The notes below the pieces were generated by a model, which saw only the letters and a program-made list of their open reading frames with translations, made no database searches and was not told where the DNA came from. The position numbers and the translations under genes were made by a program. Source: Paracyclopina nana (Eukaryota > Arthropoda > Copepoda > Cyclopoida > Cyclopettidae). Taken from it: a stretch of 64,000 bases of DNA. Shown here in pieces: positions 49,174 to 62,884 of this stretch. Each line of letters opens with the position of its first letter. The stretch's first letter is position 1. The stretch is taken from NCBI GenBank assembly GCA_019096065.1, contig JAGUCH010000009.1, positions 3,978,001-4,042,000 of the forward strand, given 5' to 3'.

Positions 49174-52100
49174 TCACCCAAGAAATTCGACGTAGTTTTC
49201 CGGAACGAGACCTCGACGGCCATCAAGAATTCCTTCTAGCCAACCTGGTTCCAAGGACGGACGAACTGCAAAGAAGAAGACAAAAATTAAAATCATACCT
49301 CATAAACTTAATGCATGCAATTCATGGAAACACTCATTTTCGAAATTTCGGAATCCAATGAAAAAAAAAGCTTTTGTAGAATGGTCAGCGCAAACAAAAT
49401 GATAATAATAACAGAATTGGCACAACAAAACAATAAATCAAACAATTAACACACAAATAATTCGGTTAGTACTTTTTTATGAAGGCACATTTGCTCAGCT
49501 TTTCGAGGAAATAATTGCGTATTGTCTTTTTCACGATGGCTTGCTTGCTTGTCTTTTTAGATGCTATTACAGGTTATACTTTGGTTAGTGGCTAGTCATG
49601 GATGATCGATAGGATATATTTACCATCAGTGATGACTTGATTGGGCTCAAACGACAATTCAGTTTCATGTTCGCCAACGCAAGCATACAAAGTTCGCACT
49701 TTGCGCTGATTTTCGTCCCCACCGCTCGTTTCTGGAATTACCAAAATATTAGCCTTTTATGGAGGAGATCAACGCTAAAGATAATTTAGCTAGGATCATT
49801 TGGTGACACGAGCAGATAAAGAAGAGTCTCATTCATTCATGCGTGGCTTAAATACCTCTTTGTCGAGAAGAAGTCGTGGAAGAAGACGAGGACGAGGTAG
49901 TGTTGCCACGTGGATCGAGGCCAAATCTAGCTGCAGCAGCAGCCACCATAGCATTTGTGGCCGCAGATGTTGCAGCAGCCTCAGATATTGCAGCAGCAGC
50001 CTCATTTTCAAAATTGAAGTCTTTTCCTCCATGGCTCGAGTTGGACGTCAACGATTCCTCTGAGGATCCAGAAGAGCTACTCAAATGTCTCACACTCTTG
50101 CGAGGAGCTGCCTGCGGTGGCTGTGGTGTCATGGAGGCCAATGGAGGCTGCTGGGGCTGGGGAGCCTGGTAGCGAGGCAGAAATTCTCGTTGAGAATTGT
50201 TGAAATCCTCTGAGCTGCGATTAGGAGTCAGCAAGCCTACGGCGAAAAAGAATGAATGAAAAAAAATCATATTTGCATACTACGCGACCAATGAAAAATT
50301 AATCTTGTATTGGCTAAATACATATCAAATGATTGCTGATCAATTACCCGAAGCAAGGCATGATTGAAATTCCCTCCAAATTTGCTTTTTCCAATAATTT
50401 TTCAATCAAGCCTGACATTATGATAATGACGTAGTCAGACGATTCTGATGAAAAGCCTGATGATAGATATTTACCAGGATTTGAGTGAAACGTCCCAGAT
50501 CCGGCTGATAGTTGTCGATGGAGCTGCAGAGTTTTGGCAGTCGATATCTTATTGGATCGATACGACCAGTCTTCATTTGAACCGGGAATTTCAGGAATTC
50601 CCGATTGAGAGCCACTCAGTGACGTTCGAACTGGCTTGTGCCTTGGACTCAAAGCTGTCGTGGACGGAGGCGGGGCCGAGCCCAAGGGGGGCGGGACCAC
50701 GAGGCTCGAGGAAGAATTCATACGCAGAGTTCTCTCCCATGTGGCAGAATTGTACGAGTTGTTGTTACCAGCTCCAGGGGGAGACAGCATCATGGCAGAG
50801 CCCTATGAAAAGAAACAGTTTGATGTACGACTTTATGCGCTGCCAAATTGAAGGCTCAGATATCATTACAATTTTGTAGGCTTTATGAGCTGCCATGTCA
50901 TTACCGTGGCAATGGCACTTCCACATAAGTCAAGTGGGGGTAATTGAGACAAGGAGCTCATTAAAATATTAAATTTAGAGCGGATTTTTCAATCTACGCA
51001 GTAATCCTCCTTTTAGTCCGTCATCCTCTGCCTTTTAAACACTCTAAATGCGGGAGTTTGAGTTGAGGCGAGGTGGAAAATGTGCGTGGGAGGTATGAGA
51101 ATGAATGAGTAGAAAGGCGTTTTTACTACTAGAGATAGAGCGTAGTAGAAAGCCACCTACACACAACCATGGCAAAAGTGGGCATACCATGAATCACTGC
51201 TTGCAAAAAATATACACAAAATTGCACCAACCTTTGGCCCATTGCTGTAGATCACAGAGGTACTGCTGCTGCCTCCGGAAGGCGGGGGAGGTGGGTGTGG
51301 GTAAGGGGGTGGCACCCTTTGTGGCGGAGAAACGAGCCTTGGGCTGACTCCGAAGGATTTGGGTGGAGTCTGGTTGTTGATGGGTAGGACAGTGAGGATG
51401 GGATGAGTGGAATCGAGGCTGTATCGTTTTGGAGGCTCGCCAAGCAGGATCTGCCTCCAATTTTCAATGAGGATTTCCACGACGACATTGGCAAACTTGA
51501 TGTCCATGATTGCTGCCACGGTCTCCTCCTCATCACGGAGGAGAGTGGGACCAAAGCAAACTCCCAAGTTGGCCACAGTCATCATGTTTTTGTTCGACTT
51601 CGACGCCACCTTCTCGAGATGGCAACAGAGGACCTCGAGCATCCTCTTGTGCGGCTCCGGAAGCTGATCCACCAATCTGGCCACCTCGAGCACTCTCTGC
51701 TCGTACTTGTCCAATTCTGCAATTAATCAATATTGTCATTCAAACATCTAACAACGAGCGGCTTACTAAACAGCAAGATAGAGATTTTTTCTAGAAATTG
51801 CTCACAAACCGAAATTACTTTTCGTCATTCAACTGTCCAAAATGGCAAAAAGCATAAATAGCGAATAAATCCAATTTTGCCATCACCCCCAACCATACAG
51901 GGGCGCCATCTAAGTTGGAAGTGAAAATCTCTTGACATAAAAACCATAGCTCTTACTGGCTGCTGCGATGAAGCTGGAGTGCATTTTGAAGGTCATCAAA
52001 GGCTCAGGAAGGTTCCTGAGGAAGGTCTTGGCCGCGCTCGTGATCGTCTTGGTCTCCCACTCCAGCGGATCCTCGAAACTGATCTTCTCAGCCTTTTTCT

Positions 52101-55100
52101 TATCGAGGCCCGTGGTCAGCAATTTGGTGACCTTGGACGATACTCCGACAACTCGATACAGCCCCTGGTCCTCGAGTCCTCGATTCTCCAAGGTTTGAAA
52201 GCACCTCGTAATGAAGTTGAAGCCCGACTCATCCAAGTATGTCTGGTGAGCATTGGAGGGTTTAGGTGCGTGCACATACATTGGCTCCTTGCCATCCATG
52301 GCATCCAACCAAAGACCACGGTCTTCTTCTGACAATGCTTGGAATGTGTAGATGAGCCCAGGTCTGGATGAAAGATAAAGCATGAAGAAAATTGATGTTG
52401 ATGCCAATGTACTACTAGTGGTGTTTACTTGTCTTCTGGAGTGATGTCGAAGCAGAACCGCTTGTCAATCGAGTCCGTGATTCTGCGTGTGCAGGTTTTC
52501 AGCCTGAAACTTTCCGTGGACTGAGTGGACATCATTTTGCCCGTGGCCTGGTTGTAGGGAATCATGCAAAACAGTCGGCCTTCCCGCTGGTAATGGCAAT
52601 AATATTTGTTCCAAGTGGTGCCCAGGGCCTTTTTCTCTTGCAAATACAAGTAGCCTGAACGGGTGAACATTTTGTTCAGGATTCCAGGATCGACAGTTTT
52701 CTGAAATTTGTTGACAGTCATTGACTATCGAAGGCAATTTTGAGTTACTGTAATGAGTCGATAATTATTGTGATTATTTACCGACTGCCGCACTTCGAGC
52801 ATCTTTCGCATTAGTGCGTGAATGTCTTCTCGACTAGCATTGAAATGTTCACGAGTCTGGAATACATTTGAGAAAATTAAAATAAGCGGGAAAAAAACAG
52901 CAAATCTCCTTACATTTTGGATACGCGATTGCAGTTCAGTCATATGTGGTTTAAAGTCTTTTGCCACTTCATGGCCTTGATGATAGAACGTTAACCACGA
53001 ATACATGAAGCCCAACAGCTGAAAAATAATGAAAAATATGAGTAAAAAACCACGAAATAAAAGCAAGTGGCTAAGTGTTTTACCGTCTCGACAAATTCGA
53101 ACTTTTTGCGTTCTTGAACCTCTTGGATGAGACACACGTATTCCAAGCCGGCCCTGACAAAATCCCTTCGTTCTAGTTCCAACGAAGCATCAGCCTGCGA
53201 TTAAAAAAGGTGGATGAGGATTTTGAGTGCGTTCACCGCGAAGTGGTTCATGTGACTGATGGCTATAGCGTTATGCGCTACGAAGGAGCCGCAGAAAAGA
53301 GAAAGCTCCTTGGTTGTTGTACTAAGTGGGCACACCGAGGCCTCACGCTGTAAGCAAGGCTAAAAAATCATTCTCTCATGAGAACTGCGGAGAGGCAAGG
53401 AATTCTTCGACTGCCAAATCCTTGCTTAATGCCATACTACTGATAAATACATAATATCATATTGAAGAGCTTTCCAGTCACTACATTGCATGTTAACCCT
53501 AAGTAAGCTTTGCTAGGCAACAAAAGCATGCCTATTGTACTTCATTGTCCACAACATAACTAACAAGTAGAAGAAACGCTGAAATTGAATGTGCCAAAAA
53601 GGTCATTCGGCTCGAGCGTACCTTGAGGAATGCACCTCTGAAAACCAGGGGCAAAAGCCGCACAAATTAAACAGTGAAAGCCATCGGCTGTGAATATTTA
53701 AATAGTACGTTCACGAAAAAAGCTAATAATCATGAATTGTGAGGCAGCGCAGAAACAAGCAATATATCAGGCCTCGAGGGACTGGGCCCTATTTTTGCCG
53801 CACTAAGCGTTGAATGAAACTTGATACGAGGGCTGTCGAAATTAACCATGTTATGCCAAGGCAAATATGGCTCGCCTTTCAGGAAGAAATGAAGACGCTT
53901 CAATGTACGACAAGTTGTAATGGCTCCTCCTGACGCTAAGCAACGAAACGCTGCACAACAAAGTGCTCTAAAAGGAATTACTATTTTATGAGGTCAAACA
54001 TGAATGAGGGCTCACTTAGGCTCGGCTCAGCAGAGTGCATTAGCTCAAAATCCATGCGAATTATATTAGATCAAAAATTTACGGGTTGTTCTCCTACATT
54101 CCCTAGGCTAAGCAAAAGCAAAAATAAAGTTGGAGGCTCATAGCTCAGTAATGGCCAATTGGCACCATATTTGCTGAATTTCAAGAGGATCACATGACAG
54201 GTGTAAATGCTAAATTTGGTTGAGATGCCGACTTTTTACGGACTTTAGTCATAATCTAGGTGAACGGGCCATAGCCGAATTGGAGCTTTTCTGTAGCCTA
54301 TAATACAATTAAAAAGATCCCGCTCTGTTTCATTACTTTCAGGCCTTTTTCCCCACTCAAACAGCAACTGACTGGGAAAATAGGTATAGCTTGTCTCATC
54401 GAGTTTTCCCCCCTTTCGTGGAATATATTGGATCAGCCGTAGCAGTCGAAGCTGTCTTTTCTCAAGATCTATTAGCCCGTTCTACCAAGTGGAAGCATGC
54501 TAATCCTTGGCTTCTAAGAATAGAAGATGCAAGTGGCTGACCCTAAAAATATCTATTTTCTGCATATTCAGGAATAATAAGGCCTTCCGGAAATGAATCA
54601 AGCCATGATTCATAGTATTTTGACTAAAAGAAATGGCAGTACGATCAATAGATAGTACGTCAAAAATAATGAATGACAGCCTACATTCGCCTATCTTTTT
54701 CTACGGTATTTTGGGTACATCCGAATGAAAGGAGTTCACACGATGCTTCTTCACTCGAGCTAATGAGCACTCACAAAGACATCAAAAGAGGATGATGATG
54801 ACACATGATCATTAGAGCTGCAACTATTATGTACTCGTTGTCACCCAGCTAAAAATAGCCCGTATAAGATAAAGCTGCATTCATCGTGGTTCAAACTCCT
54901 TTTTGATTGGTATCGATCAATATTTCGGAGAAGCAGTCTGAAAATACGACAGCTACGTCAGAAGAAACTTTTCTTGCTTTCTTCTTCGCTAGGTTTAGTT
55001 GGCTGGTGTGGGGCCATTGTGTCGAGTGGAAAAAGGAGGCCTATTTTTAGCATCTACAACTGCTCTTCTTCTTCTTCTCTTCCTTTTACTGCTAGTATAC

Positions 55101-57199
55101 TAAGAGCATGCTTTGGCCTTAGGGAGAGAGAGAACATGCACGCATTGACGTCATACAACTGCTACAGCATCCCGAAAAGCAAAAGCCCATGGCACTTCTT
55201 CTACCATGGGCAGACAACGCCTACACTAACCTATCATGTCAGGGGCCTTTCTCATGGGGAAACTGTGACGTAACAGCACATACAGCTCGAATATGTACTT
55301 TCTTTCACTCGGATTTTTGAGAGAAAAATCGTCGTGAAATAATGACTCATACTTGTCGAGGATGTACCAAAATGGCTCAACAGCATGTTTTGTCCAATAT
55401 TTGAAAGATCCAGTTTTCATCTATTCAACCAGTTCTGAGGAACCTTATATAATACGTCAATGGTATCAATGCCAGGAATGCCACACTTACATGTCCACTA
55501 AGCATAAGTGGGGGATATCGAATGGATTCGGTTTTCGAATATTGTGGCTACTCAGTTTCTCCGTTTTTCCTCCTTTCCTCAATTTTATTTTAGAAAAATT
55601 CAGTGCTGTTCTCTATCGTTTTCGAATATGTGTTATAATCGCATTGGATTCCAGCATGACATTTAAATTGAAATTGTTCATGAACGAAAGCTCACAAATC
55701 AAAGTCACATTTGCGTATATTACGACTCTTTTCAAATATCGGCTGGACAGATGAAAATGGGATCGCTAAAATATTGGTAAACAACTCCATTGGTAGATTT
55801 CGGTACATACTTGAAGAAGATGAGTCATAATTTCATGATGATTTTTTCACAAAAAAAGCAAATAAAATAGGAACCTTCTAATTAAAAAAGTGCTCCTATG
55901 AATAGAAGAGATTGGCTCTTTAAGTCTCACCATGCATTGTGCTGCACGACTCTTTTCAAATGTCGACTGAATAGGTAAATAAATTATGAGCAAATCTGTA
56001 AAATATGCCTTTGTGCCTTTTTGCTACATGAATATGTAAAATAACATAATTTTAAAGAAAAAAACCATCTGAAAGGAGTGCTTTCTAATCATGGTTTCTT
56101 ATGGCAAGAGCAAAACTGGCTTAATGCATGACTTCTCCCCTTACCTCTTGCAGTACGGTGTCCTGCTTTTTCGTTGACAATCCGAGGTATCTTTCCTGGC
56201 TGGCACAGAATTTGGCCGTTTGCTTTTCAAACTTTTTCTTTCGCTCCTTCACAGCTCCAATGTGTTCTTTTCGAAAGTTTTCGAGTGGAACGATGAACTG
56301 TTCGTATGCTCTGTCCAAAAGACGGTCTTTTTCGTCCTCGATCAGAGCTATGAGCTTGCCAAAGTCCTTCAAAGAGTTGGCAATCACCATTTCATCTTCC
56401 GTCTGGTTGTTCCCAATGCACTCAAACTTGAAGTTGATCAAAGTCTGAGACAGTCGACGTTGAGCATTTGACAAATCTGCAAATGAACAATAATATAGTT
56501 TTTATTATTACAGCTGTAATTTTTTTCATGGCCATTGAGTGTGAAGCGCCAAATATTTCCCGACAATTCCCACAATTACTATCAGGGCAACGATCGAATT
56601 TCACTCCATAAAAAAGCTTTGTTTCTGAAACTAGAGAAGAGAGCAAAAATAAGGCGACCGTATCTACTCTGAAGATTTAAAGGTCTAATGCGAATATTTT
56701 ACCTAGTGTGTACTTGGGCTTGCTAATTTAAAAAAATAGGGTCAGAAATGAAGCGACAGCCAATTTAGAGCCAAAAGAGATTTTCCGACCAGAGTACACA
56801 TGAATGTCATTACATTTGAGAGTTACTTAAAAAATAAGCCGCTGATATCAAGACATCTGCCTCTAGAAGTTACATATATGATTTTTGTTGAAACTAAATA
56901 ATAATGCTTTGCACAATTTTACATACCGAGAAAATTGTACCAATGGACTCATAAAAAGAAATGGCAAAATATTTCTTCTTTTTAAAAAACACATCCAATA
57001 TTGGTATAATAGAGAAAGACAGAACATGAACAATAGAGCTCTTACTTTTGGCTGCTTGAAGCAAATTTTTGACCTCTTTCACGAGGTCCTTGATGTTATT
57101 GCTTGTCCTCTCCAGCTCTTTCTCATGCGAGTGAAGAGAATCTCGAAAGTACGGAGAGTCCTGAAGACAATCCGTGAATTCCAAGGGTAGCAAACCCAT
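49174..57199 (-). CDS. Graf: GRAF-type BAR-PH-RhoGAP-SH3 protein (ARHGAP26/10/42 family)
   Basis: Exons are 57199-57046, 56476-56145, 53194-53084, 53018-52914, 52856-52782, 52700-52429, 52363-51957, 51716-51232, 50802-50475, 50236-49856, 49731-49624 and 49265-49174. Phases match throughout, giving 949 aa. The start [14 protein letters not shown] is the family signature. A BAR domain (exons 1-5) bends membranes. The PH domain starts at [10 protein letters not shown] and ends before ITPEDK. A RhoGAP domain has the arginine finger in GLYRVVGV plus the [16 protein letters not shown] block. A Pro/Ser-rich linker follows, then an SH3 split over the last two exons ([17 protein letters not shown] / [23 protein letters not shown]). 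Such proteins switch off Rho GTPases at membranes in endocytosis and adhesion. The donor of exon 8 (AAG|GTTGGT) is unusual. The SH3 separates it from oligophrenin. Confidence 0.95.
53195..56144 (-). other. Large GRAF intron inside the BAR domain
   Basis: This 2.95-kb intron has no recognised genes or repeats. Confidence 0.6.
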
Positions 57200-58221
57200 G
57201 CTGGTCGTCTTGTCCTTCAAACTTGAGCAAATTGAACTGACACTTGTTGATTCTTCCTCCCTGTTTGAGCGCGGAGTCTGAATTTGGCACTTTCCGCAAT
57301 CAAGTGGTGATCATTGGTGACCGGTTAATTCGAGGCTGGGCCTCCTAGTTGCGTGGACTGACAGGAATTTGCACAAAAGATCGCCCTCAGAGATCACCAC
57401 CAATTGTTATTGCTTAATAATGAAATCATTCAAGTGATAATTGGTGGGTCGGAAATGAGTCGAGTCAAGCATTCTCAGCTTTTTCCACTTTTCAAAATAC
57501 TGAGAGTCTCGCCTTAGAGTCGTGCATTATAACCAATTTCAAAGTTTGAAGAACTTGAAAATGATTATAACGGCCTTAAAATGATCAGTATGACTTTTTG
57601 CGATTATTCATTCGGCACACAAGTGGTTTCAAAGCTCTTATCATGTGTCAACAACAACGTGCACGCAAAGATCATAAAATTGATTAAAGCCCTCCCATCT
57701 TATCCATATTTAAACGCTCCTTTGACCTTTGCCAGCTTTCAACAAGTTAGTTTCACAAGCCAATTCTCATCATTCATGAAAGGACAGTCTTGAACAAAAG
57801 ATAACAAATGTGGTTTGAACTTTTCACACAGGAAAATGCCAAACTGTCATTTGCCCAAGAATTTGTAGCTCGCTCCATTAGTTTATATTTTATGCGTGTC
57901 TTCAGCGAAGGAGAGAGTTCAAAAGAACCTCGCCCACAGCAAAAATGGGCTCATGAAGACGCGCAATATTTTTTTCGCGTATTTACTTAAAAACAACAAC
58001 ATTAAAACTCGTCAAATCACTCGAGGTTAATCATAGACTTGTAATTACGCAAAATCAGTTCTTTCGTATTTTAAATTTGTAAAAGACGTACGAAAGTCGA
58101 TGGAAATTGTAAATTAAGCACTCTTGGCCCTTTCCGAAAAGCGCGACCGTTTGAAATTCAAAATAGCCAGGGCTCTCAGCAGTAAGGGCTAAGTAGTGAA
58201 TCGGGTGCTGCAAGGGCAAAA
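57200..58221. promoter_or_regulatory. Shared upstream region of GRAF and kinesin-8 genes
   Basis: About 1.0 kb separates the two start codons of head-to-head genes, so it should contain both promoters and 5' UTRs. No specific element is identified. Confidence 0.5.
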
Positions 58222-61200
58222 ATGATGAAGGTTAAAGCCCGAAGAAGGTCCAATGTGACGATGAAAAGGTCGCCGATGAAAGGCCACCGACCTTCGCCGA
58301 TGAAAAAGCGTGGGTTGTCGAGGCTGGCGCAACAAAGTGGAATTGACATCGGGGATGACAATGGCGCTGAAGCCATTGGGACTGCAGCCGCTGCTGGACC
58401 CGTTCCTGCAAATATCCGTGTAGCTGTCCGAGTAAGGCCTGAAAATGAAAGGGAATTGGCCAACTCACAACACAGGTAATTAGTTGTTGCAAAGGTACAT
58501 TTAGCCTACGCAAGTTTGAGATGATCTTTAAAATATTGGACATTAAGCTTTCAACCTTTAAGAAAAGTTCCACAAGTTTGTGTCTTCGTTTTATTGCCTC
58601 CCACTTTGTGTTCACAATTCTTTAAATACACCAGCAAAAATTTCCGTCAAGGCTTGGTAGTTTTCCTTTGTCTTTATGTTTGAATTTCTACCGTTTTTAA
58701 TGTTAAACTGTCAACTATTTTTGGGCAAAGTTGTGCGTAGGTGTAAGCAATCCGTTGGAAGATTTTCTGTTGGAGATTTCTGTCAGTTTTGTTGTCGTCG
58801 TCCATTGTCTAAACGGAAAGGATTTTTGACACCCACTCAACCTTGCTTTCAAAACTGACCACTAATTCCTTTTTCAGAAACATTATCGATGTCGTCGATG
58901 AACGAATGCTCGTGTTTGACCCCAAAGAATGCAACGATGACTTTTACTTTCATGGGCAAAAGCAGCAACGGCGAGATTTGAACAAAAAAGCGAATCGTGA
59001 CCAAAAGTTTGCATTCGATTGCGTTTTCGGGCCAAACTCTACGAATGAGGATGTATTTGAAGGCACCACCAAAGATTTGGTCGATGTCATCTTTAATGGC
59101 TACAACTGCTCCGTTTTCGTGTATGGAGCCACAGGAGCTGGCAAAACTCACACCATGCTCGGATCCGATTCGAATACGGGCATCATTTTCAGAACTGTCA
59201 TGGAGCTGTATAGTCGCATTGAACAAGTGAAGCAGGATTCGGACTGCGAAGTTGTCGTCTCATACCTCGAAGTGTACAACGAAACGGTCATTGACTTGAT
59301 CAATCCAGGAACAAAGTTGGATATCCGAGAAGACGGGAAGATGGGTGTCAATATACCGGGCCTATCAAGCCATCGACCTTCTGGTCCGGATGACCTTTTA
59401 AGGTTGAAGCAGAGAAGCATTTAGTCAAATTTGGTTTAACATATCGTTTCTTTTTTAGGCTTTTGCAGTACGGCAACGGCAATAGATCGCAGCATCCTAC
59501 TGATGCCAACAAAGAAAGTTCGCGATCCCACGCCGTGTTCCAAGTCTACATTAAGCAAACCAACCGCGATTCTGGTTTGAGTGCTGATGTCAAGGTGGCA
59601 AAACTTTCGATGATTGATTTAGCTGGATCCGAACGCGGATCTGCGACTTCATCAAGAGGGGCAGCAAGATTTCGCGAGGGAGCCAACATCAATAAGAGTT
59701 TGCTTGCCTTGGGAAATTGCATTAACGCCTTAGCGGAGGGCTCCAAATACATTCCTTACAGGTATGCTAATTTTAAGTGTTTTTTCAACTTTTCGGATTC
59801 TCTAGTAACAATCTGCTAGCTTAAAAATAGGCCATAGTGGGAGTTAACTCCTCCTAATTCTTTTTTTAGAAATTCTAAGTTGACCAGACTATTGAAGGAC
59901 TCCATCGGAGGCAATTGTCGCACAGTGATGATCTCAAATATTTCCCCGTCAAGTTTAACCTACGAGGACACATTCAACACTCTCAAGTATGCGGATCGAG
60001 CCAAGAAAATTAAGATCAAGCTCAAAAAGAACATTTTGAGCGTCGACTTTCAAGTTAGCCAATATGCTAAAATTGTGGAGGATTTGAAGTCTCAACTTGG
60101 CGCTTTGAAGGCCAAGATTGTAGCCCTCGAGGAAGAAAATTCTGCTTTGAAGAATCAAGTTGAAATGGACGACCAACTGAGGAAAGAGCAGTCTGTTATT
60201 TCGGTGAACAACGACGAGTTGAAAGCTCTAAGAGATCAATTATCCAGCCTTGAGGTTAGCTCTATATCTACTCAAATTTCATCATTAACTCTACATATTT
60301 TCATAAAAATTTTCAGGAGCGACAAAAAGATTATGACGACCTCCAGAAAAGAATTGCTGAATTCGAGGCCAAGGAAAGGCTGCAGAAGATGGAGGCTGAA
60401 ATTAACAATTCTTCTGTGGTGGAGAAGAATGACAAACTCCAAGAAACCATTATCGGCCCCTACTTGCAAACCCTGTCCAAATTCTACCAGTTTGAGGGGC
60501 AAATTCGCTTGCTTAAGTTGAAGCAAGAAAACTATCAGCACTCCCTGATGAGGGCACGCATTCTCAGCTTGGACGATGAAGAAAACGAGGCGAATCGGTT
60601 CAGGCTGGCCAAATTTGTCAAGGACTTGGACAAGAAAATGCAGAGGCTGAAAAAGAAGCAAAGCTCAACCGAGCTATCCCTCAAAGTCATGGAAACTGAA
60701 GTGCCCATGAAGGATGCCGATTTCCTCCACCAAGTACAATCCCTCAAGATGGAACAGCAGAGCGAGCATGCTTTGAAGGTCAACGAATTCATGTTCCACG
60801 AGCAGGCAAAGACAGAGGAGCTTTTCAGAGACGCCATGTCACAGCTAAAAATGCTCTACTTGAAGTCCTACGCTGCACAAAGTCTCACCATGGATCCTGA
60901 AACCAGACGAGCCTTCGAGGTATGTGGTATATATCAAATTTAGGCTCTTTATTGCATGCTTTCAATGTTGGGAAGGTCCCATTTGCAGCCCATAAAAAGC
61001 TTTTAAAAATTGTGTTTCCAGGGTCTGCTCTCAAAGGTGGCTTGCCAGACAATTCAATTTCGTGATCACAAGATCACAGAGGACAACGAGGAATCGAATT
61101 TTGACCGACTCGGCAGCTTTTACTCCAACATTGTGAATCTGGACCAGCCCATGGAAGTGAACTACTGCAACATGAACGAGACTATGGGCGTTGAGAAGGC

Positions 61201-62884
61201 CAACGAAACGGAGCTAATTGTGACAGTTGAGCCAATGGACGTGGGCGAGAATGACGAGGAAAATCCCGATGAAGAGGAAATCAGTCCTGTCAGGTGGAGG
61301 CCGCCAACTCCGCCAAGAGTGGATAGCAGTTCGGCTGAAAATACACCAGTTTCGCCGAAGAAGCTCGATTTTGGCAAGGGAGAACTGACACCAACCTTTC
61401 CAGAGCTGAAAACCATCGAGACCAAGCAATTATTTCGGGCTCCTATTCATACCTTGGATTGTACTTATGACTTGAGCGAAACCAAAGAAGTGCCCACAGA
61501 TGACGTGAAAAACGCAACCTTTGGCATTGATCATCAGAATGAACTTCAAGCCAATGAGAATCTGGAAGAAACTTTTGAGGCAAAGTCAGAGAAGATGCGA
61601 CTGTTTGACGTGCCTGAAATCAAGGACGAGCCAGAAAAGGCCGCTCATGAAAGTGCTGAATCAAACGTGTTGCAGCAGCAGTCCATGTTCAGCTCACTTA
61701 GCACTCACGAAGATGCATATGTGAATTCGGACGACGCAAGGAAAAAAGATGCATTTCAAGGTGCCGTTGATGCACCGTTTTTAGGCAAACAAGCCATGTT
61801 CGACAAGCCTTTAAGCCCACATGAGGTCAGTAGCAAAGATGAAACTTTTGACGACGCTGATGCTCCGGACAGCATCAAGCACAACAACGACACTTTGTCC
61901 ATCTCGGGAGTGGAGCCCTTCGATCATGTTCCGCTTATGGAATCAACCACTGTGATAAGTTCTCAAGATCATCAAGAGCGACCTGGTTTGAACTCGACTA
62001 TAGTTATCTGCAAGGAAGAGCCAACTGCTCCTCCTGCCCCCGCAATGATGTTTGCCCCCACGCAAATGTCACGGAATACAGCATCTCCAAAAGTGGCTAA
62101 GGTTTCGCCCATGGTTCCAGAAAAGCCAAAGAGTGAGTATTTTCCCAAATAGACTGAGGAAATGGCTCGTTTCTTCTGAAGTTCTCTCCACTGCCAAAAT
62201 GTTGGAATATGCTGTCATTGAGACAGCTTGACTGAATTTTGATCGACATGAATTTTGTTTTTCAGATAAATTACCTTCCTCCGCCCCAATTGTGGATCGC
62301 AGGGCAAAAACCCTGATGCAACAAGGCTCACTGCATCGCCCTGGCATGAAAAGGCAGCCTGGAGTCAAGTCCACCTCAAATCTCCTCAAGGCACTGGAAA
62401 ATATGGGCCCAAAGCCGAAGCCCGTTCACGAAGCTCCAGCTGAGCTGTTTTCGAGCGATTCCAATTTGTCCACCCCAAGCTACCTGAAACCGACCTCGGC
62501 TTCAGTTCGTAAATTCAGGGGTGCCCAAGCGGGAACTCCCAACAGCCAACACCAGCCAGCCTCTGGATCGAACGAAAACATGGGACTCATCAAAAACCCT
62601 CAAAGGCCCACGGGAGCCTATCCAAAACAAAATAGGTATGAAGCCGTTTGTATCCTGTTGGCCCAATAGATCGTCCGTTGGTGTTTTATTTTTATCTCAA
62701 GGGCTTTCTTTGTGCCCCAAGAATGGTGTGCTCCAAAATGGCTCTTGAAGCCTTGAAACAATAGAAAACAAAATTAGTTCTCATCATGAGTGATGTACGC
62801 ATGCAGTGTTTAATCTTGATCTCTTTCAGGGCACCCGTGCGCAAGGATCCCGTGGCCTCCACATTGAAGCCCCTGAACAAGTAA
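58222..62884 (+). CDS. KIF18: Kinesin-8 motor protein (KIF18-type)
   Basis: Exons 58222-58475, 58878-59402, 59459-59761, 59870-60254, 60317-60919, 61022-62132, 62266-62635 and 62830-62884 match in phase and give 1201 aa. After a 60-residue basic extension the motor starts IRVAVRVRP. The P-loop is [13 protein letters not shown], followed by switch I SSRSHAVF and switch II DLAGSE, then [14 protein letters not shown] and [16 protein letters not shown]. Kinesin-8 style features are [11 protein letters not shown] and [12 protein letters not shown] coiled coil ([17 protein letters not shown] on) and an acidic, Pro/Ser-rich tail with a basic end follow. Kinesin-8 proteins walk to and shorten microtubule plus ends, mostly in mitosis. 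The second donor (TTAAG|GTTGAA) departs from GTRAGT. KIF19 is less likely because the loops match KIF18 better. Confidence 0.93.
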
